Below the pieces are notes generated by a model that searched no databases, was not told where the DNA came from, and was given only the letters and a program-made list of their open reading frames with translations. This document shows positions 18,242 through 27,642 of a DNA stretch of 64,000 nt, one piece after another; the stretch's first letter is position 1; each line of letters begins with the position of its first letter. The position numbers and the translations under genes are program-made. This DNA is from an uncultured Ruminococcus sp. (lineage in GTDB: Bacteria > Bacillota > Clostridia > Oscillospirales > Ruminococcaceae), in the NCBI GenBank assembly GCA_947624295.1, contig CANQJV010000003.1, forward strand, positions 1 through 64,000, in the 5' to 3' direction.

Positions 18242-19018
18242 ATGAAAAATTTACTTTTTATAGGTGACGTTGTAGGGAAATCGGGTTGTGACTTTTTCTG
18301 TTCTAAAATCAAGAGAATCAAAAATCTGTACAGCATTGATATTACTGTCGTGAATGCTGAAAATTCCGCACAAGGCAACGGTATAACGCCTATTTCAGCA
18401 AATGCCCTGCTTAATTCGGGTGCGGACGTTCTCACAACAGGGAATCACGCTTTCAGGCGGAAAGAGGCATATAATATGTTCGATGAGAAATCAGGCTGTA
18501 TCATAAGACCGGCGAATTATCCTGACGGTATGGCTACTGGGAAAGGCGTATGTATACTTGATATGGGTTCATATTCTGTAGCGATTGTCAATCTTATGGG
18601 TACGACGTTTATGGATTCGCTTGATAATCCTTTCACAAAGATAGACGAAATGCTTGAAAATATAGACACTCCCAATATTTTTGTTGATTTTCATGCGGAG
18701 GCGACTTCCGAAAAAAAAGCTATGGGGCATTATCTCACTGGCAAAGTAAGCGGAGTTTTAGGCACTCATACGCACGTGCAGACGGCTGACGAAATGATTC
18801 TCGGAGGGCATACGGCGTATATAACAGATGTGGGAATGACAGGTCCTGAAATTTCCTGTCTTGGAGTTGATATAGAGTCATCGCTTAACAGATTCCGTTT
18901 CCGTACGCCGACGAGGTTCACAGAATCCAAAAATGACTGCTTTTTATGCGGAGTTTTTGTGCAGTTCGATGAAAAAACTGGCAAATCGCACAAAATACAG
19001 CGTGTAATTGTGAGATAA
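18242..19018 (+). CDS. ymdB: YmdB-family calcineurin-like metallophosphoesterase
   Basis: MKNLLFIGDVVGKSG...VVNAENSAQGNGI...TTGNHAF...VDFHAEATSEK...GTHTHVQTAD. Confidence 0.92.
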   Translation: MKNLLFIGDVVGKSGCDFFCSKIKRIKNLYSIDITVVNAENSAQGNGITPISANALLNSGADVLTTGNHAFRRKEAYNMFDEKSGCIIRPANYPDGMATGKGVCILDMGSYSVAIVNLMGTTFMDSLDNPFTKIDEMLENIDTPNIFVDFHAEATSEKKAMGHYLTGKVSGVLGTHTHVQTADEMILGGHTAYITDVGMTGPEISCLGVDIESSLNRFRFRTPTRFTESKNDCFLCGVFVQFDEKTGKSHKIQRVIVR

Positions 19019-19041
19019 TTCACAAAATTTGCTTTAGGTAC

Positions 19042-19070
19042 TTGAAATTTCAAATCATATAGTGTATAAT
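19042..19070 (+). promoter_or_regulatory. spoVS promoter
   Basis: TTGAAA-N17-TATAAT. Confidence 0.6.
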
Positions 19071-19137
19071 ATTACTATAAATGAAGTCTTGAATTTTTAT
19101 ATGACTTTAGTAAATAATTTATATGGGAGGTCACACC

Positions 19138-19398
19138 ATGGAAATTCTCAAAGTATCATCAAACTCAAAACCTAATTCCGTCGCAGGTGCAATTGCAGGA
19201 GTTATCAGAGAACAAAAATCTGTTGAAGTTCAGGCTGTAGGTGCGGGTGCTGCGAATCAGGCTATAAAGGCAATAGCAATTGCAAGAGGTTATCTTGCTC
19301 CGATTGGTATAGACCTTATCTGCATACCTGCTTTTGCAAACATCGAGATTGACGGCGAAGAGAGAACCGCTATGAAGCTCATCTGCGAAGAGAGATAA
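19138..19398 (+). CDS. spoVS: Stage V sporulation protein S
   Basis: MEILKVSSNSKPNSVAGAIAGVIREQKSVEVQAVGAGAANQAIKAIAIARG. Confidence 0.95.
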   Translation: MEILKVSSNSKPNSVAGAIAGVIREQKSVEVQAVGAGAANQAIKAIAIARGYLAPIGIDLICIPAFANIEIDGEERTAMKLICEER

Positions 19399-19463
19399 TT
19401 CACAAGTTCTGAAAGCGGACATCAATTTGTCCGCTTTTTCTTATCATTTAAGGAGTAACGATT

Positions 19464-20384
19464 ATGAACATTGAAGTCAACAGAATAAATTCAGGTATTG
19501 AACAAAATCCGCAGGAATATGTTAAATCAACTAATGAAATATATTTCTGGCATATAAGAGAAATCGCTGAAAATATCGCAAAAAATAAAGCTGAAAAACC
19601 CGTCATACTTCTTTCGGGACCTTCAGGTTCAGGGAAAACAACAACCGCACTTATAATTGCGAAGATGCTGAGTGAAATGGGCTGTCCTACTCATACGCTT
19701 TCTATGGACAATTATTTCAGGTCACTCACTGACAAAGAACGTGAACTTTCTGTTTTAGGGAAACTTGACCTTGAATCGCCTGACAGGGTTGACAAGGATT
19801 TGCTGAACAGGCAGATTGACGATATAAGCAGCTGCAAAGCCGTTGATATTCCGCACTATAACTTTGCGGAATCAAGGCGTGACGGCATAAAAATGAATTT
19901 CAAACGGAATGAGGGCGAACTTGTTATTTTCGAGGGCATACACGCTCTTAATCCCGATGTTATAACATTTAACGAAGATAAACTCTGCAAACTGTATGTC
20001 AGCGTAAGAACACGTATCGTATACAATGATATTATCCTGCACCCCTCTAAAGTCCGTCTTATGCGGAGAATGATACGGGACAGGAATTTCCGCAAGCGTT
20101 CACTGCGTGAAACAATGAATATGTTCCATAGCGTTGAGAACGGCGAAAACAAGTACATAATGCCTTACAAGCACCGTTCGGACTATGATATAGATACTTT
20201 TATGGCGTACGAAATGAACGTTTACAGGGATAATCTGCTTGATGAACTGAAAGCAATGAATGATGTGCCTGAACTTGCGGACGTTACTGAAGTACTTGAA
20301 AATCTTGATTCGCTTGACATGAAATATATTACGCCTGATTCGCTTATATGTGAATTTACAGGCGGAGGAATGTTCAAATATTAA
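19464..20384 (+). CDS. Uridine kinase / phosphoribulokinase-like nucleoside kinase
   Basis: P-loop LLSGPSGSGKTTTA, SMDNYFRS, VIFEGIHALNP. Confidence 0.85.
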   Translation: MNIEVNRINSGIEQNPQEYVKSTNEIYFWHIREIAENIAKNKAEKPVILLSGPSGSGKTTTALIIAKMLSEMGCPTHTLSMDNYFRSLTDKERELSVLGKLDLESPDRVDKDLLNRQIDDISSCKAVDIPHYNFAESRRDGIKMNFKRNEGELVIFEGIHALNPDVITFNEDKLCKLYVSVRTRIVYNDIILHPSKVRLMRRMIRDRNFRKRSLRETMNMFHSVENGENKYIMPYKHRSDYDIDTFMAYEMNVYRDNLLDELKAMNDVPELADVTEVLENLDSLDMKYITPDSLICEFTGGGMFKY

Positions 20385-20402
20385 AATTATTCACTAAAAA
20401 TA

Positions 20403-20427
20403 AAAGGGACTGTAAATAGTCCCTTTT
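20403..20427. terminator. Bidirectional terminator between convergent genes
   Basis: AAAAGGGACT-GTAAAT-AGTCCCTTTT. Confidence 0.8.
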
Positions 20428-20429
20428 GT

Positions 20430-20975
20430 TTATTTATTGAACATTTTCTTGAATCCTATTCTGTCAAGCAGAAGTGAAACTGCCACAAAAAGCAATGAAC
20501 TTGCAAAAACCTGTATGCAGTAGTCAGGGAGTTGTGTAAACGCTGCTGTAATTGCTGTCCACGAAATACCGCCTGCCATTACAGTACCTTCATAGAGGGC
20601 ATAGCCTACTACGCACACAATAAGTGACGGGATAATTCCGAGGATATTTCTCCATGTGAGAATTTTTTCGCTTTTATTTGAGAAAAAAAGTGCAGTGACT
20701 GCTTTTATAACAACAGTTGCGGGAATCCACACGGGGAAACCTGATAAACCGTCCGCCAATGCTCCTCCGATTGCGCCGGCTGCCATTGCGTACGGTGTAG
20801 GGAGAATACAAGCGGCAAGGTAAATAAGTCCGTCACCTGCGTGAGTATACCCTGCGCCTGTAGGTACGTGCAGATACGCTGTAAAAACGTATATAAGTGC
20901 GGCGAAAAGTCCTGTTGTTGTAATCAGGCGCATTTTAGCCATTGAAACTGATTTTGTTCCCATTTTAATCATCAC
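20430..20975 (-). CDS. ECF transporter S component-like integral membrane protein
   Basis: Polytopic; AALIYVFTAYLHVPTGAGYTHAGDGLIYLAACILPTPYAMAAGAIGGALADG pattern. Confidence 0.75.
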   Translation of the reverse strand: MMIKMGTKSVSMAKMRLITTTGLFAALIYVFTAYLHVPTGAGYTHAGDGLIYLAACILPTPYAMAAGAIGGALADGLSGFPVWIPATVVIKAVTALFFSNKSEKILTWRNILGIIPSLIVCVVGYALYEGTVMAGGISWTAITAAFTQLPDYCIQVFASSLLFVAVSLLLDRIGFKKMFNK

Positions 20976-21014
20976 TCCGTGTTCAAATTCCTATCATAAT
21001 AATAGGTTATGTTT

Positions 21015-21043
21015 ATTATAACACATTATATCCAAAATTGCAA
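21015..21043 (-). promoter_or_regulatory. Promoter of ECF S component gene
   Basis: TTGCAA-N17-TATAAT with TGT extended -10. Confidence 0.6.
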
Positions 21044-21128
21044 TAGTATTTTTACACAATGATAATTAAATTTTTTGCATTATTTTGTAAATATTTTCAC
21101 ATAGAATAAATTACGCCTTAATTTTCTG

Positions 21129-21359
21129 CTATTTATTCACTTCTTTTACATTAGTACGCCCTAAAATATAGTCTGTTGAAACTTTATAGAAGTCCGCAAG
21201 TGTAATGAGGTGTTCCACGGGTATCGTCTGAAAACCACGTTCATAGCGTGAATAAACAGTTTGTTTTGTTTTCAGCAACTCCGCTATCTGCGTCTGATTC
21301 ATGTCCTTATCCTCACGTAAATCCCTTAATCTTTGAAAATACACAAAAATCATCTCCAA
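21129..21359 (-). CDS. XRE-family HTH regulator
   Basis: LRDLREDKDMNQTQIAELLKTKQTVYSRYERGFQTIPVEHLITLADFYKVSTDYILGR. Confidence 0.9.
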   Translation of the reverse strand: MEMIFVYFQRLRDLREDKDMNQTQIAELLKTKQTVYSRYERGFQTIPVEHLITLADFYKVSTDYILGRTNVKEVNK

Positions 21360-21404
21360 TATATGTATAATATGACGATTTTCAAAAAAAAATCAGTCAA
21401 CATA

Positions 21405-21433
21405 TTGACTTTAGCATATTTTCATGGTATAAT
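21405..21433 (+). promoter_or_regulatory. Strong promoter with no downstream annotated CDS
   Basis: TTGACT-N17-TATAAT, plus strand. Confidence 0.65.
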
Positions 21434-21439
21434 GTGTGT

Positions 21440-21590
21440 TATAGTACTAATAAGTACTATAAGTGTTGTTTGTCATAGAAATAAACAGAAATAATGTTAT
21501 TGAGAATTAAAGATATTTTGAGAAAACTCCTTAAACCCAAACAACACAAAAACCGTTATGCTGAGTGGAAACAGCATAACGGTTTTATTT
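21440..21590 (+). ncRNA. Candidate small structured RNA
   Basis: Promoter at 21405-21433; 5' hairpin ATAGTACT/AGTACTAT (21441-21460); 10-bp closing stem GTGTTGTTTG/CAAACAACAC (21463-21472/21538-21547); terminator at 21550-21590; no convincing ORF. Confidence 0.55.
21550..21590. terminator. Bidirectional terminator
   Basis: 14-bp perfect stem AAACCGTTATGCTG/CAGCATAACGGTTT with flanking A and T runs. Confidence 0.85.
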
Positions 21591-21602
21591 ATAGTATCTG
21601 AT

Positions 21603-23483
21603 TTACGACAATTCAAACATACCTGTATAAAGCTGATAATATTTGCCTTTTTGTGCAATAAGCGCATCGTGATTGCCACGCTCGATTATTTTTCCGTACT
21701 CCAGCACCATAATAGCGTTAGAGTTACGGACTGTTGAAAGCCTATGCGCTATGACAAATACTGTCCTGCCATTCATAAGCGAATCCATACCCTTTTCAAT
21801 AAGAGCCTCTGTACGTGTATCAATCGAACTTGTTGCCTCGTCAAGAATCAGTACAGGCGGATTTGCAACGGCTGCACGTGCTATTGCGAGAAGTTGCCTC
21901 TGTCCCTGCGAGAGATTTGCACCGTCCGCCGTAAGCATTGTATTATAGCCGTTTTCGAGGTGAGTTATGAAACTGTCAGCGTTTGCGAGTTTTGCAGCAG
22001 CATATACTTCCTCATCAGTTGCATCAAGTTTACCGTATCTGATATTGTCCATTACTGTACCTGTAAACAAATGCGTATCCTGCAAAACGATTGACTGAGA
22101 ACGCCTTAAATCGCTTTTCTTGATTTTGTTAATATTTATTCCGTCATATCTTATCTTTCCGTCAGGCACATCGTAAAATCTGTTAATCAAATTAGTTATA
22201 GTTGTCTTGCCTGCTCCTGTTGAGCCTACAAACGCTATTTTTTGACCTTCGTTCGCATACAGGCTTATTCCGTTGAGTACAGTTTTTTCGGGTTCATAGC
22301 CAAAATACACGTCATCAAATTCAACACGCCCACGGACTTCCGTGTAAGTTACAGTGCCGTCCGCCTTGTGAGGGTGTCGCCAAGCCCATATATCGCCGTT
22401 TTCGGACTCAACAAGTTCATTGCCTTTTCTTTCTGCCTTTACAAGCGTAACATAGCCGTTATCAGCTTCAGGTTCTTCGTCAATCACCCTGAATATACGT
22501 TCCGCACCTGCCAACGCTGTAAGAACGGAGTTAAGCTGTTGAGATACCTGCGTAATCGGCTGAGAGAATTGCCTTGTAAATTGCAGATACGAAACAAGTT
22601 TACCTATATTCATTCCGCCAAAACCATTAACTGCCATTATACCGCCTACAATTGCAGTAGCAGCATAGTGCAGATACGAAAGATTGTTCATAATAGGCAT
22701 AAGAATATTCGCAAATGTATTCGCACGTGTAGCCGCCTCACAAAGTTCCTCGTTCAGCTTATCAAATTCTTCTATTGCCTTATCCTCGTGACAGAATACT
22801 TTTACGACTTTCTGCCCGTCAATCATTTCCTCAATATATCCGTTTGCTTTGCCGAGTGCTTTCTGTTGTGCAATAAAGCCCTTGCTGCTCCTTTTGCCTA
22901 TGAATCCGATTACGTTGACGATAATAACAAGCATTACAATGACAATTATCGTAAGAATCCAGCTGTACCACAACATAAGCGCAAATACTCCGACAATTGT
23001 TATTGCTGAGCTGATAAACTGCGCAATACTGTTGCTGAGCATTTCACGGAGCGTATCTGTATCATTTGTGTAAAGTGACATCAATTCGCCGTGAGTATGT
23101 TTGTCAAAATATTTTATCGGCAAAGACTCCATTTTGTTAAATAAGTCGTTTCTTATACGCATAAGAGTTGTTGTTGAAATCTGCATCATCATACGCTGAA
23201 ACATAAACGTTGAAAATGCGCCTACAGCATAAACTACCGCCATTCCTATGAGAATCATTATAAATTTTGACTTATCCCACTCGCCTTGCAAGCCGTCAGC
23301 AATATTATTCACAAGAGGTGTAAGCAAGGCATTTCCCGCAACACCTGCTATTGAACTGAAAATTACACCTACGACAACAAGCGCAAAATGCACTTTGAAA
23401 CCGTACATATAGCTGAAAATACGCTTGATTATGCCCTTGACATCGGACGGCTTTTCCATTGGTCTGTTTTTTCTCGGAGGCAT
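21603..23483 (-). CDS. ABC exporter, fused permease/ATPase (heterodimer half)
   Basis: Six-TM region plus VGSTGAGKTTITNLI, LSQGQRQLLAIARA, LILDEATSSID. Confidence 0.93.
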   Translation of the reverse strand: MPPRKNRPMEKPSDVKGIIKRIFSYMYGFKVHFALVVVGVIFSSIAGVAGNALLTPLVNNIADGLQGEWDKSKFIMILIGMAVVYAVGAFSTFMFQRMMMQISTTTLMRIRNDLFNKMESLPIKYFDKHTHGELMSLYTNDTDTLREMLSNSIAQFISSAITIVGVFALMLWYSWILTIIVIVMLVIIVNVIGFIGKRSSKGFIAQQKALGKANGYIEEMIDGQKVVKVFCHEDKAIEEFDKLNEELCEAATRANTFANILMPIMNNLSYLHYAATAIVGGIMAVNGFGGMNIGKLVSYLQFTRQFSQPITQVSQQLNSVLTALAGAERIFRVIDEEPEADNGYVTLVKAERKGNELVESENGDIWAWRHPHKADGTVTYTEVRGRVEFDDVYFGYEPEKTVLNGISLYANEGQKIAFVGSTGAGKTTITNLINRFYDVPDGKIRYDGININKIKKSDLRRSQSIVLQDTHLFTGTVMDNIRYGKLDATDEEVYAAAKLANADSFITHLENGYNTMLTADGANLSQGQRQLLAIARAAVANPPVLILDEATSSIDTRTEALIEKGMDSLMNGRTVFVIAHRLSTVRNSNAIMVLEYGKIIERGNHDALIAQKGKYYQLYTGMFELS

Positions 23484-25210
23484 TACTCGTCACTTCCTTT
23501 CTGTTGTGAATCATATACTTCACGGTAAATAGCACTTTTCTGTAATAATTCCTCATGTGTGCCTATATCTGTAATTTTTCCGCCGTCCATAACAATAATC
23601 CTGTCAGCGTCCTGAACAGATGAAATTCTCTGCGCAATTATGAAAACAGTTGTTTCGGACAGATTTTCACGGAATGCTTTTCTGATATTTGCATCTGTCG
23701 CTGTATCAACTGCGCTTGTCGAGTCATCAAGAATAAGTATCTTCGGCTTTTTCAGCAATGCCCTTGCGATACAAAGACGTTGTTTCTGACCGCCCGATAC
23801 ATTTACACCGCCCTGACCTAAATCCTGTTCATAGCCGTCCGGGAAACCTGTAACAAAATCGTGTGCGCAAGCCTGTTTGCAAGCCTCTATAATTTCCTCA
23901 TCAGTTGCATTTTCATTGCCCCATTTGAGATTTTCCCTAATAGTACCCGAAAAAAGTACATTTTTCTGCAATACCATTGCAACCTGATTTCTGAGAGTAT
24001 CAAGGTCATATTTTTTAACATTTACACCGCCGACAAGTACTTCGCCGTCTGTTGCATCGTAAAGACGAGGTATAAGCTGTACAAGAGATGTTTTCGATGA
24101 GCCTGTACCGCCGATAATACCTATAGTTTCGCCTGATTTTATATCGAGATTTATCTTTTCAAGCGACAGATTGCCCATATCATTGAAATAGCTGAAACTT
24201 ACATTCTTGAAACTTACTGAGCCGTCCTGTACTGATAGAACTGCATTTTCAGGGGAAACAATATCGGGTTCTTCCGTAAGTACCTCGTATATACGCTGTA
24301 TTGATGCCCTCGAAATGACAAACATCATAAACATAAACGAAACCATCATAAGCGACATAAGAATTTGCCCTGTATACGTCACAAAAGTAGTAAGGTCGCC
24401 TATAAGCATTGTACCGCCTGTTATCATATGACCGCCGAACCACAAAATCGCAACTATACTTGTATACATACACAATTGCATAAAAGGCATTGTTAAAATA
24501 ACAAGTTTTTCGGCATTGAATTGTGCTTTGCGGACATCTTCCGTATTTTTAGTGAACTTTTTCTTTTCGTAATCCTCACGCACAAAAGCCTTTACTGTTC
24601 TTATACCGACGAGATTTTCCTGAACACTTGCGTTCATATTATCGTACTTTGTAAGCATAGCCTGAAAACGAGGGTGTGCTTTAGTCATTATGATTGCAAT
24701 TGCAATTCCCAGAACAGGTATTGCGCACAAAAATACAAGCGATAATCTTGCATTCAGTTTGATTGACATAATAAACGCAACTATAAGCATCATAGGGGCA
24801 CGTATAGCCGTTCTTATGAACATCATAAATGCCATTTGTACATTTGTTACGTCTGTTGTAAGACGTGTAGTAAGTGATGCTGTTGAAAATTTATCAACAT
24901 TTGCGAAAGAAAATTCCTGTACTTTCCTGAACAGCGCACCTCTCAGATTTTTAGCGAATCCTACTGCGGCAACTGCACTCAATCTTCCGGCAATTGCACC
25001 AAAAAACAGAGATACAAGTGCCATTCCTACCATAAGAACGCCCATTAAAGCAACGTGTTTTATATTGCCTTTCTGTATGCCGTCATTGATGATAGATGCC
25101 ATAACATACGGGATAAGCACTTCCATAGCAACCTCGCCTATAATAGTTACAGGCGAAAGAATAGCTTCTTTTTTGTACTTGCCGACATAAGACAAAATTT
25201 TTTTCAGCAT
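23483..25210 (-). CDS. ABC exporter, fused permease/ATPase (heterodimer half)
   Basis: IGGTGSSKTSLVQLI (degenerate Walker A), VSGGQKQRLCIARA, LILDDSTSAVD. Confidence 0.93.
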   Translation of the reverse strand: MLKKILSYVGKYKKEAILSPVTIIGEVAMEVLIPYVMASIINDGIQKGNIKHVALMGVLMVGMALVSLFFGAIAGRLSAVAAVGFAKNLRGALFRKVQEFSFANVDKFSTASLTTRLTTDVTNVQMAFMMFIRTAIRAPMMLIVAFIMSIKLNARLSLVFLCAIPVLGIAIAIIMTKAHPRFQAMLTKYDNMNASVQENLVGIRTVKAFVREDYEKKKFTKNTEDVRKAQFNAEKLVILTMPFMQLCMYTSIVAILWFGGHMITGGTMLIGDLTTFVTYTGQILMSLMMVSFMFMMFVISRASIQRIYEVLTEEPDIVSPENAVLSVQDGSVSFKNVSFSYFNDMGNLSLEKINLDIKSGETIGIIGGTGSSKTSLVQLIPRLYDATDGEVLVGGVNVKKYDLDTLRNQVAMVLQKNVLFSGTIRENLKWGNENATDEEIIEACKQACAHDFVTGFPDGYEQDLGQGGVNVSGGQKQRLCIARALLKKPKILILDDSTSAVDTATDANIRKAFRENLSETTVFIIAQRISSVQDADRIIVMDGGKITDIGTHEELLQKSAIYREVYDSQQKGSDE

Positions 25211-25211
25211 A

Positions 25212-25733
25212 TCAATTCTCCTTTCTCTTATCAATATCTTCCAGTTTCTTTATAAGCAGACAACGGAGTTCCACGGGGTCTGAAAAATCGCCGTCAATGC
25301 CTTCAATTTCACGCATTTTCCCGACAATCCTCTCAAGAAACTCCATAAGCATAACTTTTTCATCTTCAGAAAAGTCGTTGAAAATCAACTCATCGTACTC
25401 TTTGAAAATATTGTTGACATTTTCAATCGCCATACGACCCTCATCAGTAAGCGATAATCTTTTACAGCGGAGATTTTCCTCGTCTACTGTTTTAGTAATA
25501 AGACCTGCTTTTTGCAGGCGTTTTGTAGAAGTCGCAACAGATGCAGGTGAAACACCCAGACATTCAGCGATAGTTGCCTGCGTGCAGTGTTCATTCTGTC
25601 CTATTGTTTTCATAATAGCAACCTGTCCGAAATGAATAGGCGATTTTTCGCTTATTCTCCTGATGAAAAGCCGTCTTAACAGATGAAAGTTGCTTAACAT
25701 ATCCACAATTTGTTTATTTTCAATCATATTCAT
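25212..25733 (-). CDS. MarR-family transcriptional regulator
   Basis: Winged helix TQATIAECLGVSPASVATSTKRLQKAGLITKTVDEENLRCKRLSLTDEGR; AGGAGGTG RBS. Confidence 0.9.
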   Translation of the reverse strand: MNMIENKQIVDMLSNFHLLRRLFIRRISEKSPIHFGQVAIMKTIGQNEHCTQATIAECLGVSPASVATSTKRLQKAGLITKTVDEENLRCKRLSLTDEGRMAIENVNNIFKEYDELIFNDFSEDEKVMLMEFLERIVGKMREIEGIDGDFSDPVELRCLLIKKLEDIDKRKEN

Positions 25734-25751
25734 CACCTCCTGAAAATATAT

Positions 25752-25921
25752 TTAAGGCAACATCGCACAAAGTCCGCTTGACAGCATTCCCGCTTGTATT
25801 TTTCGTTATTTTGCACTAAAATTTCTTGCTAAATGTCAGTTGAGATGTACTGTTTTTATACAATTTGACGAAAAATTTGTTTATGTATCTGCATTTTCAG
25901 TTCTATGCGGTATTGCCTTAA
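25752..25921. repeat. MITE-like element with imperfect terminal inverted repeats
   Basis: TTAAGGCAACATCGC...GCGGTATTGCCTTAA ends; weaker internal inverted similarity (TATTTTTCGTTATTTTGCAC vs reverse of TACAATTTGACGAAAAATTT); no ORF. Confidence 0.5.
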
Positions 25922-25934
25922 CTCTAAAATTCAG

Positions 25935-25981
25935 CGCAAAACAATTAACCGCATAATAATTAAACGTTTAATCGTTTTGCG
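25935..25981. promoter_or_regulatory. Candidate MarR-type operator (nested palindromes)
   Basis: Perfect 14-bp palindrome ATTAAACGTTTAAT (25959-25972) inside CGCAAAAC...GTTTTGCG inverted repeat, just downstream of the MarR-operon promoter. Confidence 0.5.
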
Positions 25982-25987
25982 TATACT

Positions 25988-26016
25988 ATTATATCACTAT
26001 ATTCTGCAATTGTCAA
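25988..26016 (-). promoter_or_regulatory. Promoter of marR-ABC operon
   Basis: TTGACA-N17-TATAAT with TGA extended -10. Confidence 0.65.
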
Positions 26017-26103
26017 GTACAAAATGCACAATATATAGTGATATTTTTTGTATATTCTGCATAATCCATATTTCACAAATTGCACGAATTGTCTAAATTG
26101 CTA

Positions 26104-26132
26104 TTGACAGTTTTAGTGAAATATGTTATAAT
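26104..26132 (+). promoter_or_regulatory. Citrate synthase promoter (full consensus)
   Basis: TTGACA-N17-TATAAT with TGT extended -10. Confidence 0.75.
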
Positions 26133-26186
26133 AATATTATTATTTTATCAACAAAATTCACACAACAAGAAAGGACGGCGATAATC

Positions 26187-27554
26187 ATGAATTACAAATT
26201 CACCGAAATCACTCCGCAAATCACTAAACTTGCGGAAAAATCACTGGAGGGTTACAAAATTGCCCCCGAACTCTATGCACAATACGACGTAAAAAGAGGT
26301 CTGCGTGACCTCAACGGCAACGGTGTTGTTGCAGGTCTTACAAATATCAGCACTATCAAGGTTCTTGAAGGTGAGGACGGCGGTGCAAATCACGGAGACG
26401 GAAAACTCTTTTACAGGGGTATCGATGTCGAAGATATTGTCACCGGCTTTATCAAGGAAAAACGCTACGGTTTCGAGGAAACAGTCTATCTTCTCCTCAA
26501 CGGCAATATGCCCTCTGAACACGAACTTGCGGATTTCAAGAAACTCCTTGCCGATTTCCGCTGTCTGCCTCCCACTTTCACAAGGGACGTTATTATGAAA
26601 GCTCCCAGCGACAATATGATGAATACACTCGCCAAAAGCGTGCTTGCACTGTATTCCTACGATGACAAGGCAAATGATATATCAATCCCCAACGTATTAA
26701 GGCAATGCATTGAACTTATTACCTTGTTCCCATTACTTGCTATATACGGCTACAGTGCGTACAAATATTCAAGAGAGGGCGGTAGTTTCTTTATCCACGA
26801 CCCTGACCCGAATCTCTCTATCGCTGAAAATCTGCTGTATATGCTCCGTGACGACAAGAAATTCACTGAACTTGAGGCTCGTATACTTGACCTTGCACTT
26901 GTCCTCCACGCTGAACACGGCGGAGGTAACAACTCAACTTTCACGGTTCACGTTGTATCTTCATCGGGTACTGATACCTATTCCGCAATTGCAGCGGCAC
27001 TTGGTTCACTCAAAGGTCCGAAACATGGCGGTGCTAATATAAAAGTAGCTATGATGTTCGACGATATGAAAAAAAGCGTGCAAAACTGGAAAGATGAGGA
27101 CGAGGTTCGCTCCTATCTTAAAAAACTCCTGAAAAAAGAGGCTTTTGACCACGCAGGTCTTATTTACGGTATGGGACACGCTGTTTATTCGCATTCAGAC
27201 CCTCGTGCTAAAGTATTCAAGGGATTCGTTGAGAAACTGAGTGCTGAAAAAAACAGGCACGATGAATTTATGCTGTATTCGCTTGTTGAGAAACTCGCTC
27301 CCGAAGTCATTGCAGAAGAAAGACGTATTTACAAGGGTGTCTGCGCAAATGTTGACTTTTACAGCGGATTTGTTTACCGTATGCTTGGTATTCCCGACGA
27401 ATTGTTTACACCGCTTTTTGCTGTATCACGTATTGCAGGCTGGTCAGCTCACAGAATAGAGGAGCTTATCAACTCAAATAAGATTATCCGCCCCGCTTAT
27501 AAGGCTATTTCACCTATGCGTGAATATACTGATATGCAGAACCGTATGGACTGA
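26187..27554 (+). CDS. gltA: Citrate synthase
   Basis: KLFYRGIDVEDI, LHAEHGGGNNSTFTVHVVSSSGTDTYSAIAAALGSLKGPKHGGAN, GMGHAVYSHSDPRA. Confidence 0.95.
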   Translation: MNYKFTEITPQITKLAEKSLEGYKIAPELYAQYDVKRGLRDLNGNGVVAGLTNISTIKVLEGEDGGANHGDGKLFYRGIDVEDIVTGFIKEKRYGFEETVYLLLNGNMPSEHELADFKKLLADFRCLPPTFTRDVIMKAPSDNMMNTLAKSVLALYSYDDKANDISIPNVLRQCIELITLFPLLAIYGYSAYKYSREGGSFFIHDPDPNLSIAENLLYMLRDDKKFTELEARILDLALVLHAEHGGGNNSTFTVHVVSSSGTDTYSAIAAALGSLKGPKHGGANIKVAMMFDDMKKSVQNWKDEDEVRSYLKKLLKKEAFDHAGLIYGMGHAVYSHSDPRAKVFKGFVEKLSAEKNRHDEFMLYSLVEKLAPEVIAEERRIYKGVCANVDFYSGFVYRMLGIPDELFTPLFAVSRIAGWSAHRIEELINSNKIIRPAYKAISPMREYTDMQNRMD

Positions 27555-27561
27555 TATAACG

Positions 27562-27612
27562 GATTTCCACGGGAATATAACAATTATTCTGACCGCAGTT
27601 CCCGTGGAAATC
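27562..27612 (+). repeat. Intercistronic 14-bp inverted repeat hairpin
   Basis: GATTTCCACGGGAA...TTCCCGTGGAAATC perfect inverted repeat. Confidence 0.6.
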
Positions 27613-27642
27613 TGATTAAATAAACGAAAGGATTTGATTAAA

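Noticed and set aside
19138-19398. spoVS as evidence that this organism sporulates
   Set aside because: SpoVS homologues occur in non-sporulating Firmicutes; no other sporulation gene in this window.
21492-21603. 35-codon plus-strand ORF (MLLRIKDILRKLLKPKQHKNRYAEWKQHNGFIYSI) in the small-RNA candidate
   Set aside because: No Shine-Dalgarno and it reads through the terminator hairpin; kept only as an alternative to the ncRNA call.
23483-25210. Degenerate Walker A (GGTGSSKTS) as a pseudogene sign
   Set aside because: Asymmetric heterodimeric ABC exporters commonly have one degenerate ATP site; the gene is intact and paired.
26241-26522. Antisense ORF within citrate synthase
   Set aside because: Shadow ORF opposite a strongly conserved gene; no independent signal.
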